Below are positions 31,659 to 39,536 of a DNA stretch of 63,014 bases, one piece after another. The position numbers and the translations under genes are program-made. Source of the stretch: Oscillospiraceae bacterium. Its GTDB lineage: Bacteria; Bacillota; Clostridia; Oscillospirales; Oscillospiraceae. The stretch spans positions 23,166-86,179 of the forward strand of contig CACYLY010000017.1 of NCBI GenBank assembly GCA_902775355.1, given 5' to 3'. Each line of letters starts with the position of its first letter. Positions within the stretch are counted from its first letter, which is position 1. The notes beneath the pieces were generated by a model. The model did not search any database. It had not been told where the DNA came from and worked only from the letters and a program-made list of their open reading frames with translations.

Positions 31659-32657
31659 CTAACAGATCCTGGGCAGCTGGGCGCCGGTGAGCTTCTGGAG
31701 CACCCGCCGTCCCCCCAGGGGGGTGCGGATCACCAGCTTGCCGGGATACGCCGCCGTCACGCTGCCGATGCGCGCCGCGTTCTCCCCCTCGGGGAAGCGC
31801 CGCAGCACGCGAAGCGCCTCTTCCGCCCGCTCCGCCGGCACCACGGCCAGGAGCTTGCCCTCGTTGGCGCAGTAGAGGGGATCCAGGCCCAGCAGCTCGC
31901 ATGCGCTCTGCACCGCCGGGCGGACCGGGACGCTCTTCTCCTCCAGCTCGATGCCGAGGTCCGTCCCCTCGATGAATTCGTTGAGGGTGGTGGCCACGCC
32001 GCCCCGGGTGGGGTCCCGCAGCACGCGCGTCTCGGGCACGGCCTCCAGCAGGGCCGCCGCCAGGCCGTTCAGGGCCGCGCAGTCGCTCCTCAGCTCGCCC
32101 TGGGCCATGCCGCTGCGCTCCAGCATCACGGTGGTGCCGTGATCGCCCACGGTGCCGGAGACCAGCACCGCGTCCCCCTCCCGGATGGCCTTGGGGCTCA
32201 GGCCCGGGTATTTCAGCACCCCGATGCCGGCGGTGTTGATATAGAGCCCGTCGCCCCGGCCCTTCTCCACCACCTTGGTGTCGCCGGTGACGATCTGGAC
32301 CCCGGCCTTCTTCGCCGCGGCGGCCATGGAGGCGATGACGCGCTCCAGGGTCTCCCGGGGCAGGCCCTCCTCGATGATGAAGGCGCAGCTGAGGAACCTC
32401 GGCTCGCCGCCGCACATGGCGATGTCGTTCACCGTGCCGCAGACGGAGAGCTTTCCGATGTCGCCCCCGGGGAAAAACAGGGGGCTGACCACAAAGCTGT
32501 CCGTGGAGAAGACCAGCTTCTCCCCTCCGGGGAGGATCGCCCCGTCACCCAGCTCGGAGAGCATGGGGTTGGACAGCGCGGGGACAATGCTTTCTTCGAT
32601 CAGCCGGGAGGTCTTCTTCCCCCCGCTGCCGTAGTCTAAGGTTATCAGTTCGTCCAT
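31659..32657 (-). CDS. hypE: Hydrogenase expression/formation protein HypE
   Basis: HypE makes the cyanide ligand of the NiFe centre by dehydrating a thiocarbamate on its C-terminal cysteine, using ATP. The 332-residue protein starts with 'DYGSGGKKTSRLI', carries the 'VFSTDSFVVSPLFFPGGDIG' ATP-binding region, and ends in the catalytic 'LPRIC'. ATG 32657 follows AAGGAAGAG. It is separated from hypD by a 263-nt block of REP-like repeats, so it may rely on read-through. Confidence 0.96.
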   Translation of the reverse strand: MDELITLDYGSGGKKTSRLIEESIVPALSNPMLSELGDGAILPGGEKLVFSTDSFVVSPLFFPGGDIGKLSVCGTVNDIAMCGGEPRFLSCAFIIEEGLPRETLERVIASMAAAAKKAGVQIVTGDTKVVEKGRGDGLYINTAGIGVLKYPGLSPKAIREGDAVLVSGTVGDHGTTVMLERSGMAQGELRSDCAALNGLAAALLEAVPETRVLRDPTRGGVATTLNEFIEGTDLGIELEEKSVPVRPAVQSACELLGLDPLYCANEGKLLAVVPAERAEEALRVLRRFPEGENAARIGSVTAAYPGKLVIRTPLGGRRVLQKLTGAQLPRIC

Positions 32658-32679
32658 TACAATAAACTCTTCCTTATAA

Positions 32680-32930
32680 GCTCCCCTGTGCAAGGGGAGC
32701 TGTCATTCGGCGTGTTACAGTCCGCCGAATGACTGAGGGGTTGTATGCCCACGCTTCCTTATAAGCTCCCCTGTGCAAGGGGAGCCGTCGCGGCGCGTCT
32801 CACGCAAGCGCCGTGACTGAGGGGTTGTATGCCCACTTTCCGGAGAGGCCGCCGTACAACCCCTCCGTCATCCGCCTCGCGGGGGATCGGCGGATGCCAC
32901 CTCCCCTTGCACAGGGGAGGTTATATGGAA
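32680..32930. repeat. Three REP-like units between hypD and hypE
   Basis: Two direct copies (about 32686-32745 and 32767-32826) share AAGCTCCCCTGTGCAAGGGG, then AGCYGTC, a variable hairpin and GACTGAGGGGTTGTATGCCC. A third copy is inverted (about 32858-32925), with ACAACCCCTCCGTCATCCGC and CTTGCACAGGGGAGG. The direct copies differ in the inner hairpin (CATTCGGCG...CGCCGAATG against CGCGGCG...CGCCGTG). Confidence 0.75.
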
Positions 32931-33988
32931 CTGTATTTGTACGCCGCGGCGCAGGCGCCCTCGCTGCTCACCATGCAGGGCCCCACCGGGTCCTCCGGGG
33001 TGCAGCGCTTTCCGAAGAGGGGGCAGCCCTGGGGCCCCATGCGCCCGGTGATCACCTGGCCGCAGCGGCAGGCGGTGGGCTTGGGCGCCGGCAGGGTCTC
33101 CAGGCCGAAGCGCCGCTGGGCGTCGAAGTCCTTCAGCTCTTCCCGCAGGCCCAGGCCGCTGGCCTCGATCCTTCCCAGGCCCCGCCACAGGTCCTCCCTC
33201 GGCGCGAAGGCCCGGTCCAGCATCCGCTGGGCCAGCTCGTTGCCGTTTTTCGACACGGCCCGGGTGTACTCGTTCTGGACCCGCGGCCTGCCCTCTTGGA
33301 TCTGCCGGAGCAGAGCGTAGACGGAGAGCAGGATGTCCTCCGGCTCGAAGCCGGAGATGACGGCGGGCATGCCGTATTCCTCGGGCAGGAAGCGAAAGCC
33401 CTTCTCGCCGATGATGGTCGCCACATGGCCGGGGCAGAGGAAGCCCCGGATCTCGAAGCCCTCCATGCCCATCAGGGCCCGCAGCGCCGGCTCCACCAGC
33501 TTGAGCATGGACCAGACGCTGAAATTCCGCACGCCCTGCTCCTGCGCCGTCAGCACGGCGGCGGCGGTGCCGGGGGCGGTGGTCTCAAAGCCCACGCCCA
33601 GGAAGACCACTTCCTTCGTGGGATTGGCTTTCGCGATTTCAATGGCGTCGATGGGAGAATAGACGATCTCCACCTTCGCGCCCAGGGCCCGGCGGCGGAG
33701 CAGACTGTCCCCCGGGGTGCTGCCGGGGACCCGCAGCATGTCGCCGTAGCTGGTGAGGATCACCCGGGGATCCATGGCCAGGTCCAGGATCTGGTCGATG
33801 ACCTCCGCCGGGGTGACGCAGACCGGGCAGCCGGGGCCGCTCAGCAGCTCCACGCCCGCCGGCAGCAGGGTCTTGATGCCGGCCTTGGCAATGGCCATGG
33901 TGTGGGTGCCGCAGACCTCCATCAGCTTCACCGGCTGGGGGTCCAGCGCCCGGATGGCCTCCAGGATCTCTTCAGCGGAGCGCATCAT
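32921..33988 (-). CDS. hypD: Hydrogenase formation protein HypD
   Basis: HypD is the iron-sulfur scaffold on which Fe(CN)2CO is assembled with HypC. The 355-residue protein contains 'EVCGTHTMAI', 'LSGPGCPVCVTP' and 'GVGFETTAPGTAA', and a C-terminal cysteine-rich [4Fe-4S] region ('CRCGQVITG', 'CPLFGKRCTPEDP'). It overlaps hypC by 17 nt. Its 3' end runs into the inverted REP-like unit (last 10 nt). Confidence 0.96.
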   Translation of the reverse strand: MMRSAEEILEAIRALDPQPVKLMEVCGTHTMAIAKAGIKTLLPAGVELLSGPGCPVCVTPAEVIDQILDLAMDPRVILTSYGDMLRVPGSTPGDSLLRRRALGAKVEIVYSPIDAIEIAKANPTKEVVFLGVGFETTAPGTAAAVLTAQEQGVRNFSVWSMLKLVEPALRALMGMEGFEIRGFLCPGHVATIIGEKGFRFLPEEYGMPAVISGFEPEDILLSVYALLRQIQEGRPRVQNEYTRAVSKNGNELAQRMLDRAFAPREDLWRGLGRIEASGLGLREELKDFDAQRRFGLETLPAPKPTACRCGQVITGRMGPQGCPLFGKRCTPEDPVGPCMVSSEGACAAAYKYSSI

Positions 33989-34193
33989 CCAGCTCCTCCC
34001 AGGTCTCCAGATCCTCCAGGGCCTGCTCCTCGGGCAGGCGCTCGATGGCGAAGCCCGCGTGGACGATCACATAGTCGCCGACCTTGGGCTCGGGGATGAA
34101 GTCCACCCGCAGCTTCCGCTGCATGCCCATGGCCTCGCCCACAGCGTCCACGCCGTTGATCTCAATCAGTTTCAAGGGTACTGCTAAGCACAT
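33972..34193 (-). CDS. hypC: Hydrogenase assembly chaperone HypC
   Basis: The 73-residue HypC/HupF chaperone shuttles the iron centre from HypD to the large subunit. It has the essential N-terminal 'MCLAVPLKLIEI' and 'VGDYVIVHAGFAIERL'. It overlaps hypD. Confidence 0.96.
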   Translation of the reverse strand: MCLAVPLKLIEINGVDAVGEAMGMQRKLRVDFIPEPKVGDYVIVHAGFAIERLPEEQALEDLETWEELDDALR

Positions 34194-34214
34194 GATTCCA
34201 AAAACACTTCCTTA

Positions 34215-34283
34215 CAGGCTCCCCCTCCGGGGGAGCTGTCGCGGCGCGTCTCCCGCAAGCGCCGTGACTGAGGGGGTCGTCCG
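34215..34283. repeat. REP-like unit between hypF and hypC
   Basis: One copy: GGCTCCCCCTCCGGGGGAGC, CTGTCG, a CGCGGCGCG/CGCCGTG-type hairpin and GACTGAGGGGGTC. The unit ends about 10 nt before the hypF stop codon. Its first half is nearly identical to the copy at 5735. Confidence 0.75.
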
Positions 34284-36512
34284 TCATTTGTCCAGGCTGG
34301 CTCCGCCGATCATCAGCTGGCCCAGGCTGATCCCCTCGTCGTTGCAGGAGACCCGCCGGTGCAGGTGTGGCCGGAGCCCCGCCTTCTCCAGCGCTTGGGG
34401 CAGGCGGCGCAGCAGATACTGATTCTGGAAGCTGCCGCCAGAGAGGCAAAGGTCCCTGATCCCGGTCTCCCGGGAAGCGGCCAGGGCCATCTCCACAGCC
34501 ATGTCGATCAAGGTGTTCATAAACCTGGCGGCGAGGCGCCCCGTCGAAACGCCGGCGTCCCGATCCCGGACCAGGCCGCGGATCAGCTCCCGCCAGTCGA
34601 AGCGCAGGGGTTCGCCCTCTAAAAGCACCGGATAGCGGCCCTCGTCGGGCTCCGCCGCGGCCTCCAGCAGCACGGCGCCCTGGCCCTCGTAGCTGGCCAG
34701 CCGCTTGATGCCCAGGATGGCAGCGGCTCCGTCGAAGAGCCGGCCCATGCCGGAGGATCGGGGGCAGTTGAGCCCGGCGGAGAGCATCTTTTCAAAGAAG
34801 GCCGCGTTGGGGATGCCGCTCGTGTCGCAGCCGGCCTCCCGCAGCAGGGCAAAGGCCACCCGGTCCAGCTCCTTCACCGCCCGGTCCCCGCCGATCAGGG
34901 GAATGGGGCGGAGGCTGCCGAAGTGGGTATAGCCCTTATAGTCGCCGATCAGGCACTCGCCGCCCCAGGCCGTGCCGTCGTCCCCGTAGCCGACCCCATC
35001 CCAGATGAGGCCGATCACCGGGCCGGTCAAGCCGTTGTCCGCCATGCAGGCGGCCAGGTGGGCGTGGTGGTGCTGGACCTGGACCAGGCCGATCCCCTCC
35101 CGCGCCGCCCGCTGGCGGGCGTAGCTTGTAGAGAGATAGTCCGGATGTTTGTCGCAGACCAGAAGCCTTGGCTTTGTATCAAACAGACGCTCGAAATGAG
35201 CGATCTGCCGTTCGTAGTGTTCCAGGGTCTCGGCGTTTTTCAGGTCGCCGATGTGCTGGCTGGGGAAGCAATAGTCCCCCCGGGAGAGGCAGAAGCTGGC
35301 CTTCTGCTCGGCCCCGCAGGCCAGGATGGCGCTCTCGGCTCCGGGCACCCGCACCGGGAAGGGCACATAGCCCCGGCTCCGGCGGGCGAAATATTCCTTC
35401 CCGTCCACGACCCAGCAGAGGGAGTCGTCGCAGCGGGTCTGAATGTCCCGGTTGTGGAGCAAAAAGCCGTCCGCAATGCCGTGCAGCCGCTCCAGGGCCT
35501 CCTCGTTTTGAAAGACGATGGGCGTGTCGGAGAGGTTGGCGCTGGTCATCACCAGGGCGTCGATATCGTCCCCGAAGAGCAGCACATGCAGGGGGGTGTA
35601 GGGCAGCATCACGCCCAGCCAGTTGTTCTCGCTGAGGGGGCTGGGCCGCTTGTCCCGCTTTTCCAGCAGGACGATGGGCTTGTGAAAGCTCTCCAGCACC
35701 GCCCGCTCCACATCGGATACGAAGCAGAGCTTCTCCGCGGCTTCCGCGTCCCGGCACATGAGGGCGAAGGGCTTCTCGTCCCGCTCCTTGCGGCGGCGCA
35801 GCTCCTTTACCAAGTCCGGATCGTCCGCCCGGCAGGCCAGATGCACGCCTCCCAGGCCCTTGACGGCCAGGATCTTCCCGGCCTTGAGCCAGGCCCGGGC
35901 GGTCTCGATGCCGTCCCCCGGCACTTCCCTGCCATCCCCGCCCAGAAAGACGACGTGGGGGCCGCAGACCGGGCAGGCGTCCGGCTGGGCGTGGTAGCGG
36001 CGGTTTTCGATATCGTGATACTCCCGGTCGCAGTCGGGACACATGGGGAAGCGCCCCATGGAGGTCAGCGCCCGGTCATAGGGCAGGTCCCTGATGATGG
36101 TGAAGCGGGGGCCGCAGTTGGTGCAGTTGATGAAGGGATAGCGGAAGCGCCGGTCCCTGGGGTCCAGCAGCTCCCGGCGGCAGTCCTCGCAGATGCCGAT
36201 GTCCGGCGAGACCAGGGTGTTGCGCTTCTCCTCCGCGTGGCTCCGCAGGATGGTAAAGCCCGTCAGTCCCCGGGGAGGCAGGCCGTACTCCGCCTCGATC
36301 TGCTCGATCAGGGCCAGTTTCGGCGCTCTTTTCGGCAGCTCCCGGAGGAAGGCCTCCAAAGCCTCCCGCTCGCCCTCCAGCTCCAGCTCCACGCCGGAGG
36401 AGGTGTTGCGGATGCTGCCCGCCAGCCCGTACTGGCGCACCATGCGGTGCATGAAGGGACGGAAGCCCACGCCCTGCACGATCCCGTGAATTTTTATGGC
36501 TGCTGCTTCCAA
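34284..36512 (-). CDS. hypF: Carbamoyltransferase HypF
   Basis: HypF transfers a carbamoyl group from carbamoyl phosphate to the HypE cysteine. The 742-residue protein has the full domain order: acylphosphatase ('GIVQGVGFRPFMHRM'), two zinc fingers ('CEDCRREL', 'CTNCGPRF', 'CPDCDREY', 'CPVCGPH'), a YrdC-like domain ('VKGLGGVHLACRA', 'MTSANLSDTPI') and a Kae1-like domain ('VQHHHAHLAACMADN', 'GLIWDGVGYGDDGTAWGGE'). It starts with TTG 36512, with GGAGG 7 nt upstream, and is first in the hyp transcript. Confidence 0.97.
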   Translation of the reverse strand: MEAAAIKIHGIVQGVGFRPFMHRMVRQYGLAGSIRNTSSGVELELEGEREALEAFLRELPKRAPKLALIEQIEAEYGLPPRGLTGFTILRSHAEEKRNTLVSPDIGICEDCRRELLDPRDRRFRYPFINCTNCGPRFTIIRDLPYDRALTSMGRFPMCPDCDREYHDIENRRYHAQPDACPVCGPHVVFLGGDGREVPGDGIETARAWLKAGKILAVKGLGGVHLACRADDPDLVKELRRRKERDEKPFALMCRDAEAAEKLCFVSDVERAVLESFHKPIVLLEKRDKRPSPLSENNWLGVMLPYTPLHVLLFGDDIDALVMTSANLSDTPIVFQNEEALERLHGIADGFLLHNRDIQTRCDDSLCWVVDGKEYFARRSRGYVPFPVRVPGAESAILACGAEQKASFCLSRGDYCFPSQHIGDLKNAETLEHYERQIAHFERLFDTKPRLLVCDKHPDYLSTSYARQRAAREGIGLVQVQHHHAHLAACMADNGLTGPVIGLIWDGVGYGDDGTAWGGECLIGDYKGYTHFGSLRPIPLIGGDRAVKELDRVAFALLREAGCDTSGIPNAAFFEKMLSAGLNCPRSSGMGRLFDGAAAILGIKRLASYEGQGAVLLEAAAEPDEGRYPVLLEGEPLRFDWRELIRGLVRDRDAGVSTGRLAARFMNTLIDMAVEMALAASRETGIRDLCLSGGSFQNQYLLRRLPQALEKAGLRPHLHRRVSCNDEGISLGQLMIGGASLDK

Positions 36513-36558
36513 AACGCGCCTCCGAGCAGATCGTTAATTCTAAAACAATAACAGTAGT

Positions 36559-36587
36559 ATTGTACCTCTATTCGTCTGCTTTTGCAA
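36559..36587 (-). promoter_or_regulatory. Promoter of hyp operon
   Basis: Minus-strand TTGCAA (36582-36587), 17-bp spacer and TACAAT (36559-36564), about 47 nt before hypF. The rest of 36513-36788 holds nothing else I recognise. Confidence 0.65.
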
Positions 36588-36788
36588 CTTCTTTTCTTTT
36601 CATATTCGCAATTTCGCGCCGGCGCGGAGGGAGCAGACGGGATACTCCTACAACTTGATAGTATAACCCCGATCGCCTTTTCTTGCAAGCCGTTCCGGCA
36701 GGGAAATACGAGGAAAGCGGCGGGAGCAAATGGAAGATATTTCCTTAACAATTCGTGTTATGATTCTTTACAGTCTGTTAACCGCATT

Positions 36789-36830
36789 TTAGCACTCTCC
36801 CCTTGACAGTGCTAAGTTTCGTGTTATAAT
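36789..36830 (+). promoter_or_regulatory. CIRCE operator overlapping hsp20 promoter
   Basis: TTAGCACTC (36789-36797), a 9-nt gap and CAGTGCTAA (36807-36815) match the HrcA-binding CIRCE inverted repeat with one mismatch. The promoter TTGACA (36803-36808), 16-bp spacer, TATAAT (36825-36830) overlaps it, so HrcA should repress until heat or misfolding stress. A leader of about 155 nt follows. Confidence 0.85.
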
Positions 36831-36992
36831 CAGAATCGAACAAAGGAACAGAGATCGAAAGGCAGTCCCGCATCACCCGGCGGGCGCGGCTTTCCCGAAA
36901 GACGCCGAAGGCGAGCTGTGCGGCGCTGTCGCAGACAGATAGACCTCCATCCCCTTGCTCAGGCGACAAGTATAACAAAGGAGGAATGACTT

Positions 36993-37439
36993 ATGTTGCC
37001 GAGTATTTTTGGAGAGAGTTTGTTTGATGACTGGATGGGCTTCCCCTTCCGGGGCCTGGAGTCCGATGTGGACCACAAGCTGTACGGCCGGCACGCCGGC
37101 AAGGTCATGAAGACGGATCTGAAGGAACACGAGGACGGCTATGAGCTGCTGGTGGACCTGCCGGGCTTCAAGAAGGATCAGATCGAGCTGCAGCTGCAGA
37201 ACGGCTACCTGACCATCACCGCCTCCAAGGGTCTGGAGGAGGACGGCAAGGACAAGAAGGGCAAGCTGGTCCATCAGGAGCGCTATGTGGGCTCCATGAC
37301 CCGGAGCTTCTACATCGGCGAAAACGTGAAGGAAGAGGACGTCAAGGCCAAATTCGAGGATGGCGTGCTGAGTCTGTGCTTCCCCAAGGAACAGCCCATG
37401 AACCTCCCCGAGCGCAAGCGGATCATGATCGAGGGATGA
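36993..37439 (+). CDS. Hsp20/alpha-crystallin small heat shock protein
   Basis: A 148-residue ATP-independent holdase. The alpha-crystallin domain spans about 40-135, with 'YELLVDLPGFKKDQIELQL', 'GYLTITASK' and the conserved 'FEDGVLSLCFPK' end (G-V-L box). AAAGGAGGAATGACTT precedes the ATG. The CIRCE operator places it in the HrcA regulon. A terminator follows at 37474-37511. Confidence 0.95.
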   Translation: MLPSIFGESLFDDWMGFPFRGLESDVDHKLYGRHAGKVMKTDLKEHEDGYELLVDLPGFKKDQIELQLQNGYLTITASKGLEEDGKDKKGKLVHQERYVGSMTRSFYIGENVKEEDVKAKFEDGVLSLCFPKEQPMNLPERKRIMIEG

Positions 37440-37473
37440 TCCCCTCGAAGCAGAACAAAACAAAGAAACAGAG

Positions 37474-37511
37474 CAGACCCTGCGCAGCTTTCGCCGTGCA
37501 GGGTCTGTTTT
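37474..37511 (+). terminator. hsp20 terminator
   Basis: CAGACCCTGC and GCAGGGTCTG form the stem, followed by TTTTG. It may also serve trpB2 from the other side. Confidence 0.75.
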
Positions 37512-37523
37512 GATTTATTCCTT

Positions 37524-38897
37524 TTATCCGATCTTCGGCAGGGCGGCGATGCTGCGGGCCAGGTCCTCATCGGTGGGGATGCTGTCGCTCATCTCGCCGT
37601 CGTTATATTTCTGATAGGCCACCAGATCGAAATAGCCGGTACCGGTGAGACCGAAGAGGATGGTCTTCTCCTCCCCCGTCTCCCTGCAGGCCAGGGCCTC
37701 GTCGATGGCCGCGCGGATGGCGTGGGAGCTCTCCGGCGCGGGCAGGATGCCCTCGCAGCGGGCAAACTGCTCCGCCGCCCGGAATACGGAGGTCTGTTCC
37801 ACCGCTCTGGCCTCCATGTAGCCGTCGTGGTAGAGCTGGCTGAGCACCGGGGACATGCCGTGGAAGCGCAGGCCGCCGGCGTGGTTGGCCGAGGGGATGA
37901 AGGAACTGCCCAGGGTGTACATCTTGGCCAGGGGGCAGATCATGCCGGTGTCGCAGAAGTCATAGGCGAATACGCCCCGGGTGAAGCTGGGGCAGGAGGC
38001 GGGCTCCACCGCGATGATGCGGTAGTCCTGCTCGCCCCGGAGCTTCTCCCCCATGAAGGGGGCGATCAGGCCCCCCAGGTTGGAGCCGCCGCCGGCACAG
38101 CCGATGACGATATCCGGCTTCACGCCCACCTTGTCCAAAGCGGCCTTGGCCTCCAGGCCGATGACGCTCTGGTGCAGCAGCACCTGGTTGAGCACGCTCC
38201 CCAGCACATAGCGGTAACCGGGCTGGGCAGCGGCGGCCTCCACCGCCTCGGAAATGGCGCAGCCCAGAGAGCCGGTGGTGTTCGGGAACTCCTCCAGGAT
38301 CTTCCGGCCCACCGCCGTGGTATTGGAGGGCGAGGGCGTGACCTTGGCGCCGTAGGTCCGCATGACCTCCCGGCGGAAGGGCTTCTGCTCATAGCTGACC
38401 TTCACCATGTACACCTGGCAGTCCAGCTTCAGGTAGGCGCAGGCCATGGACAGGGCCGTGCCCCACTGGCCGGCGCCGGTCTCGGTGGTGACGCCCTTGA
38501 GCCCCTGCTTCTTGGCGTAATAGGCCTGGGCGATGGCGGAGTTCAGCTTATGGCTGCCGCTGGTGTTGTTGCCCTCGAACTTATAGTAGATATGGGCCGG
38601 GGTGTCCAGCTCCTGCTCCAGGCAGTAGGCCCGCACCAGGGGCGAGGGCCGGTACATTTTGTAGAAATCGCGGATCTCCTTGGGGATGGGGACCAGGGGC
38701 GTGTCGTTGTCCAGCTCCTGCTCCACCAGTTCCCGGCAGAACACGGCGCTGAGTTCGTCGGCGCTCAGGGGCTGACCGGTGCCCGGGTTCAGCAGCGGGG
38801 CGGGCTTCACCTTCATGTCCGCGCGGAGATTATACCAGTTCTGAGGCAGCTCATCCTCGGAAAGATAGATTTTGTAAGGGATCTCGTTGTTTTTCAT
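37524..38897 (-). CDS. trpB: Tryptophan synthase beta-like protein, TrpB2 type
   Basis: The 457-residue PLP enzyme is a TrpB2-type beta subunit, which joins indole and serine to make tryptophan without needing TrpA. The PLP lysine is in 'GNNTSGSHKLNSAIAQ' (about K117), the phosphate-binding loop is 'GCAGGGSNLGGL', and the longer N-terminus with 'PSPLVRAYCLEQEL' is typical of the B2 branch. It stands alone, without trpA, so indole salvage is a likely role (inference). A Trp-specific T-box leader lies upstream. Start ATG 38897 follows AAGGAGC. Confidence 0.93.
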   Translation of the reverse strand: MKNNEIPYKIYLSEDELPQNWYNLRADMKVKPAPLLNPGTGQPLSADELSAVFCRELVEQELDNDTPLVPIPKEIRDFYKMYRPSPLVRAYCLEQELDTPAHIYYKFEGNNTSGSHKLNSAIAQAYYAKKQGLKGVTTETGAGQWGTALSMACAYLKLDCQVYMVKVSYEQKPFRREVMRTYGAKVTPSPSNTTAVGRKILEEFPNTTGSLGCAISEAVEAAAAQPGYRYVLGSVLNQVLLHQSVIGLEAKAALDKVGVKPDIVIGCAGGGSNLGGLIAPFMGEKLRGEQDYRIIAVEPASCPSFTRGVFAYDFCDTGMICPLAKMYTLGSSFIPSANHAGGLRFHGMSPVLSQLYHDGYMEARAVEQTSVFRAAEQFARCEGILPAPESSHAIRAAIDEALACRETGEEKTILFGLTGTGYFDLVAYQKYNDGEMSDSIPTDEDLARSIAALPKIG

Positions 38898-39062
38898 TTT
38901 TGCTCCTTCTTTCTTCTTGATGTTTTTCTTCCTTTGCTGCGCTCAAAGCCGCCATCGTCTGCCCGGAACGTACATAACTGGTCCTCCTGAATTTGATTGT
39001 TATACGGATTTCGCACAGAGCGGTTGAAAAAGGCCTCCGGGATTTCGGTCATGCGTCGGCAG

Positions 39063-39341
39063 AAAACAAAAACCTGCCCACAGCAATACTGCTGGGACAG
39101 GATTCTTCCTGCGGTGCCACCCGGCTTGGCGCGTACATACGCGCCCACTTTTCGCATACCGACATATGCGGCTTGTTGTTAACGGAGAAAGCAGCTCCGT
39201 CTTGCATACTCAGGCCCGGCAAGGCCCTTTCCTCTCGCCCTCGGAAGTCCATTCAGCCCCGGTCTTTCCGCCGCGATCCCAGCACCCGCGGCTCTCTGTG
39301 GGAAAGGAGCAGGGGGCCTACTCACTCTTCCTCAACGGTTT
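39063..39341 (-). promoter_or_regulatory. T-box riboswitch, Trp specifier
   Basis: The minus-strand leader shows T-box parts in order. An upstream stem I region contains GAATGGAC, in which TGG (39249-39251) fits a Trp specifier codon. The T-box bulge CGGGTGGCACCGC pairs with tRNA CCA (core 39111-39121). A terminator follows (CCTGTCCCAGCA ... TGTGGGCAGG, 39073-39101) with TTTTTGTTTT. Uncharged tRNA-Trp should stabilise the antiterminator and switch on trpB2. Confidence 0.85.
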
Positions 39342-39347
39342 GGCTGC

Positions 39348-39376
39348 ATGATACACCCGGGACTGTCGTCTGTCAA
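39348..39376 (-). promoter_or_regulatory. Promoter of T-box/trpB2
   Basis: Minus-strand TTGACA (39371-39376), 17-bp spacer and TATCAT (39348-39353). Confidence 0.75.
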
Positions 39377-39439
39377 GCAAAAATTTATTCATTTAGCGAT
39401 GCAGTGCGCAAGCATTCCGGTGCGGTCCGGAAATCGCAA

Positions 39440-39468
39440 TTGCCTTTTGTTCCCTGTCTTGGTATAAT
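39440..39468 (+). promoter_or_regulatory. Promoter of coiled-coil/glycosidase pair
   Basis: TTGCCT (39440-39445), 17-bp spacer and TATAAT (39463-39468), about 70 nt before the first gene. Confidence 0.65.
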
Positions 39469-39536
39469 GAGCATCAGTTTGCGAAAACAATCCAAGCGCG
39501 CGTCCCCATATTCTGACAGGAAGAGAGGGCTCCGAC

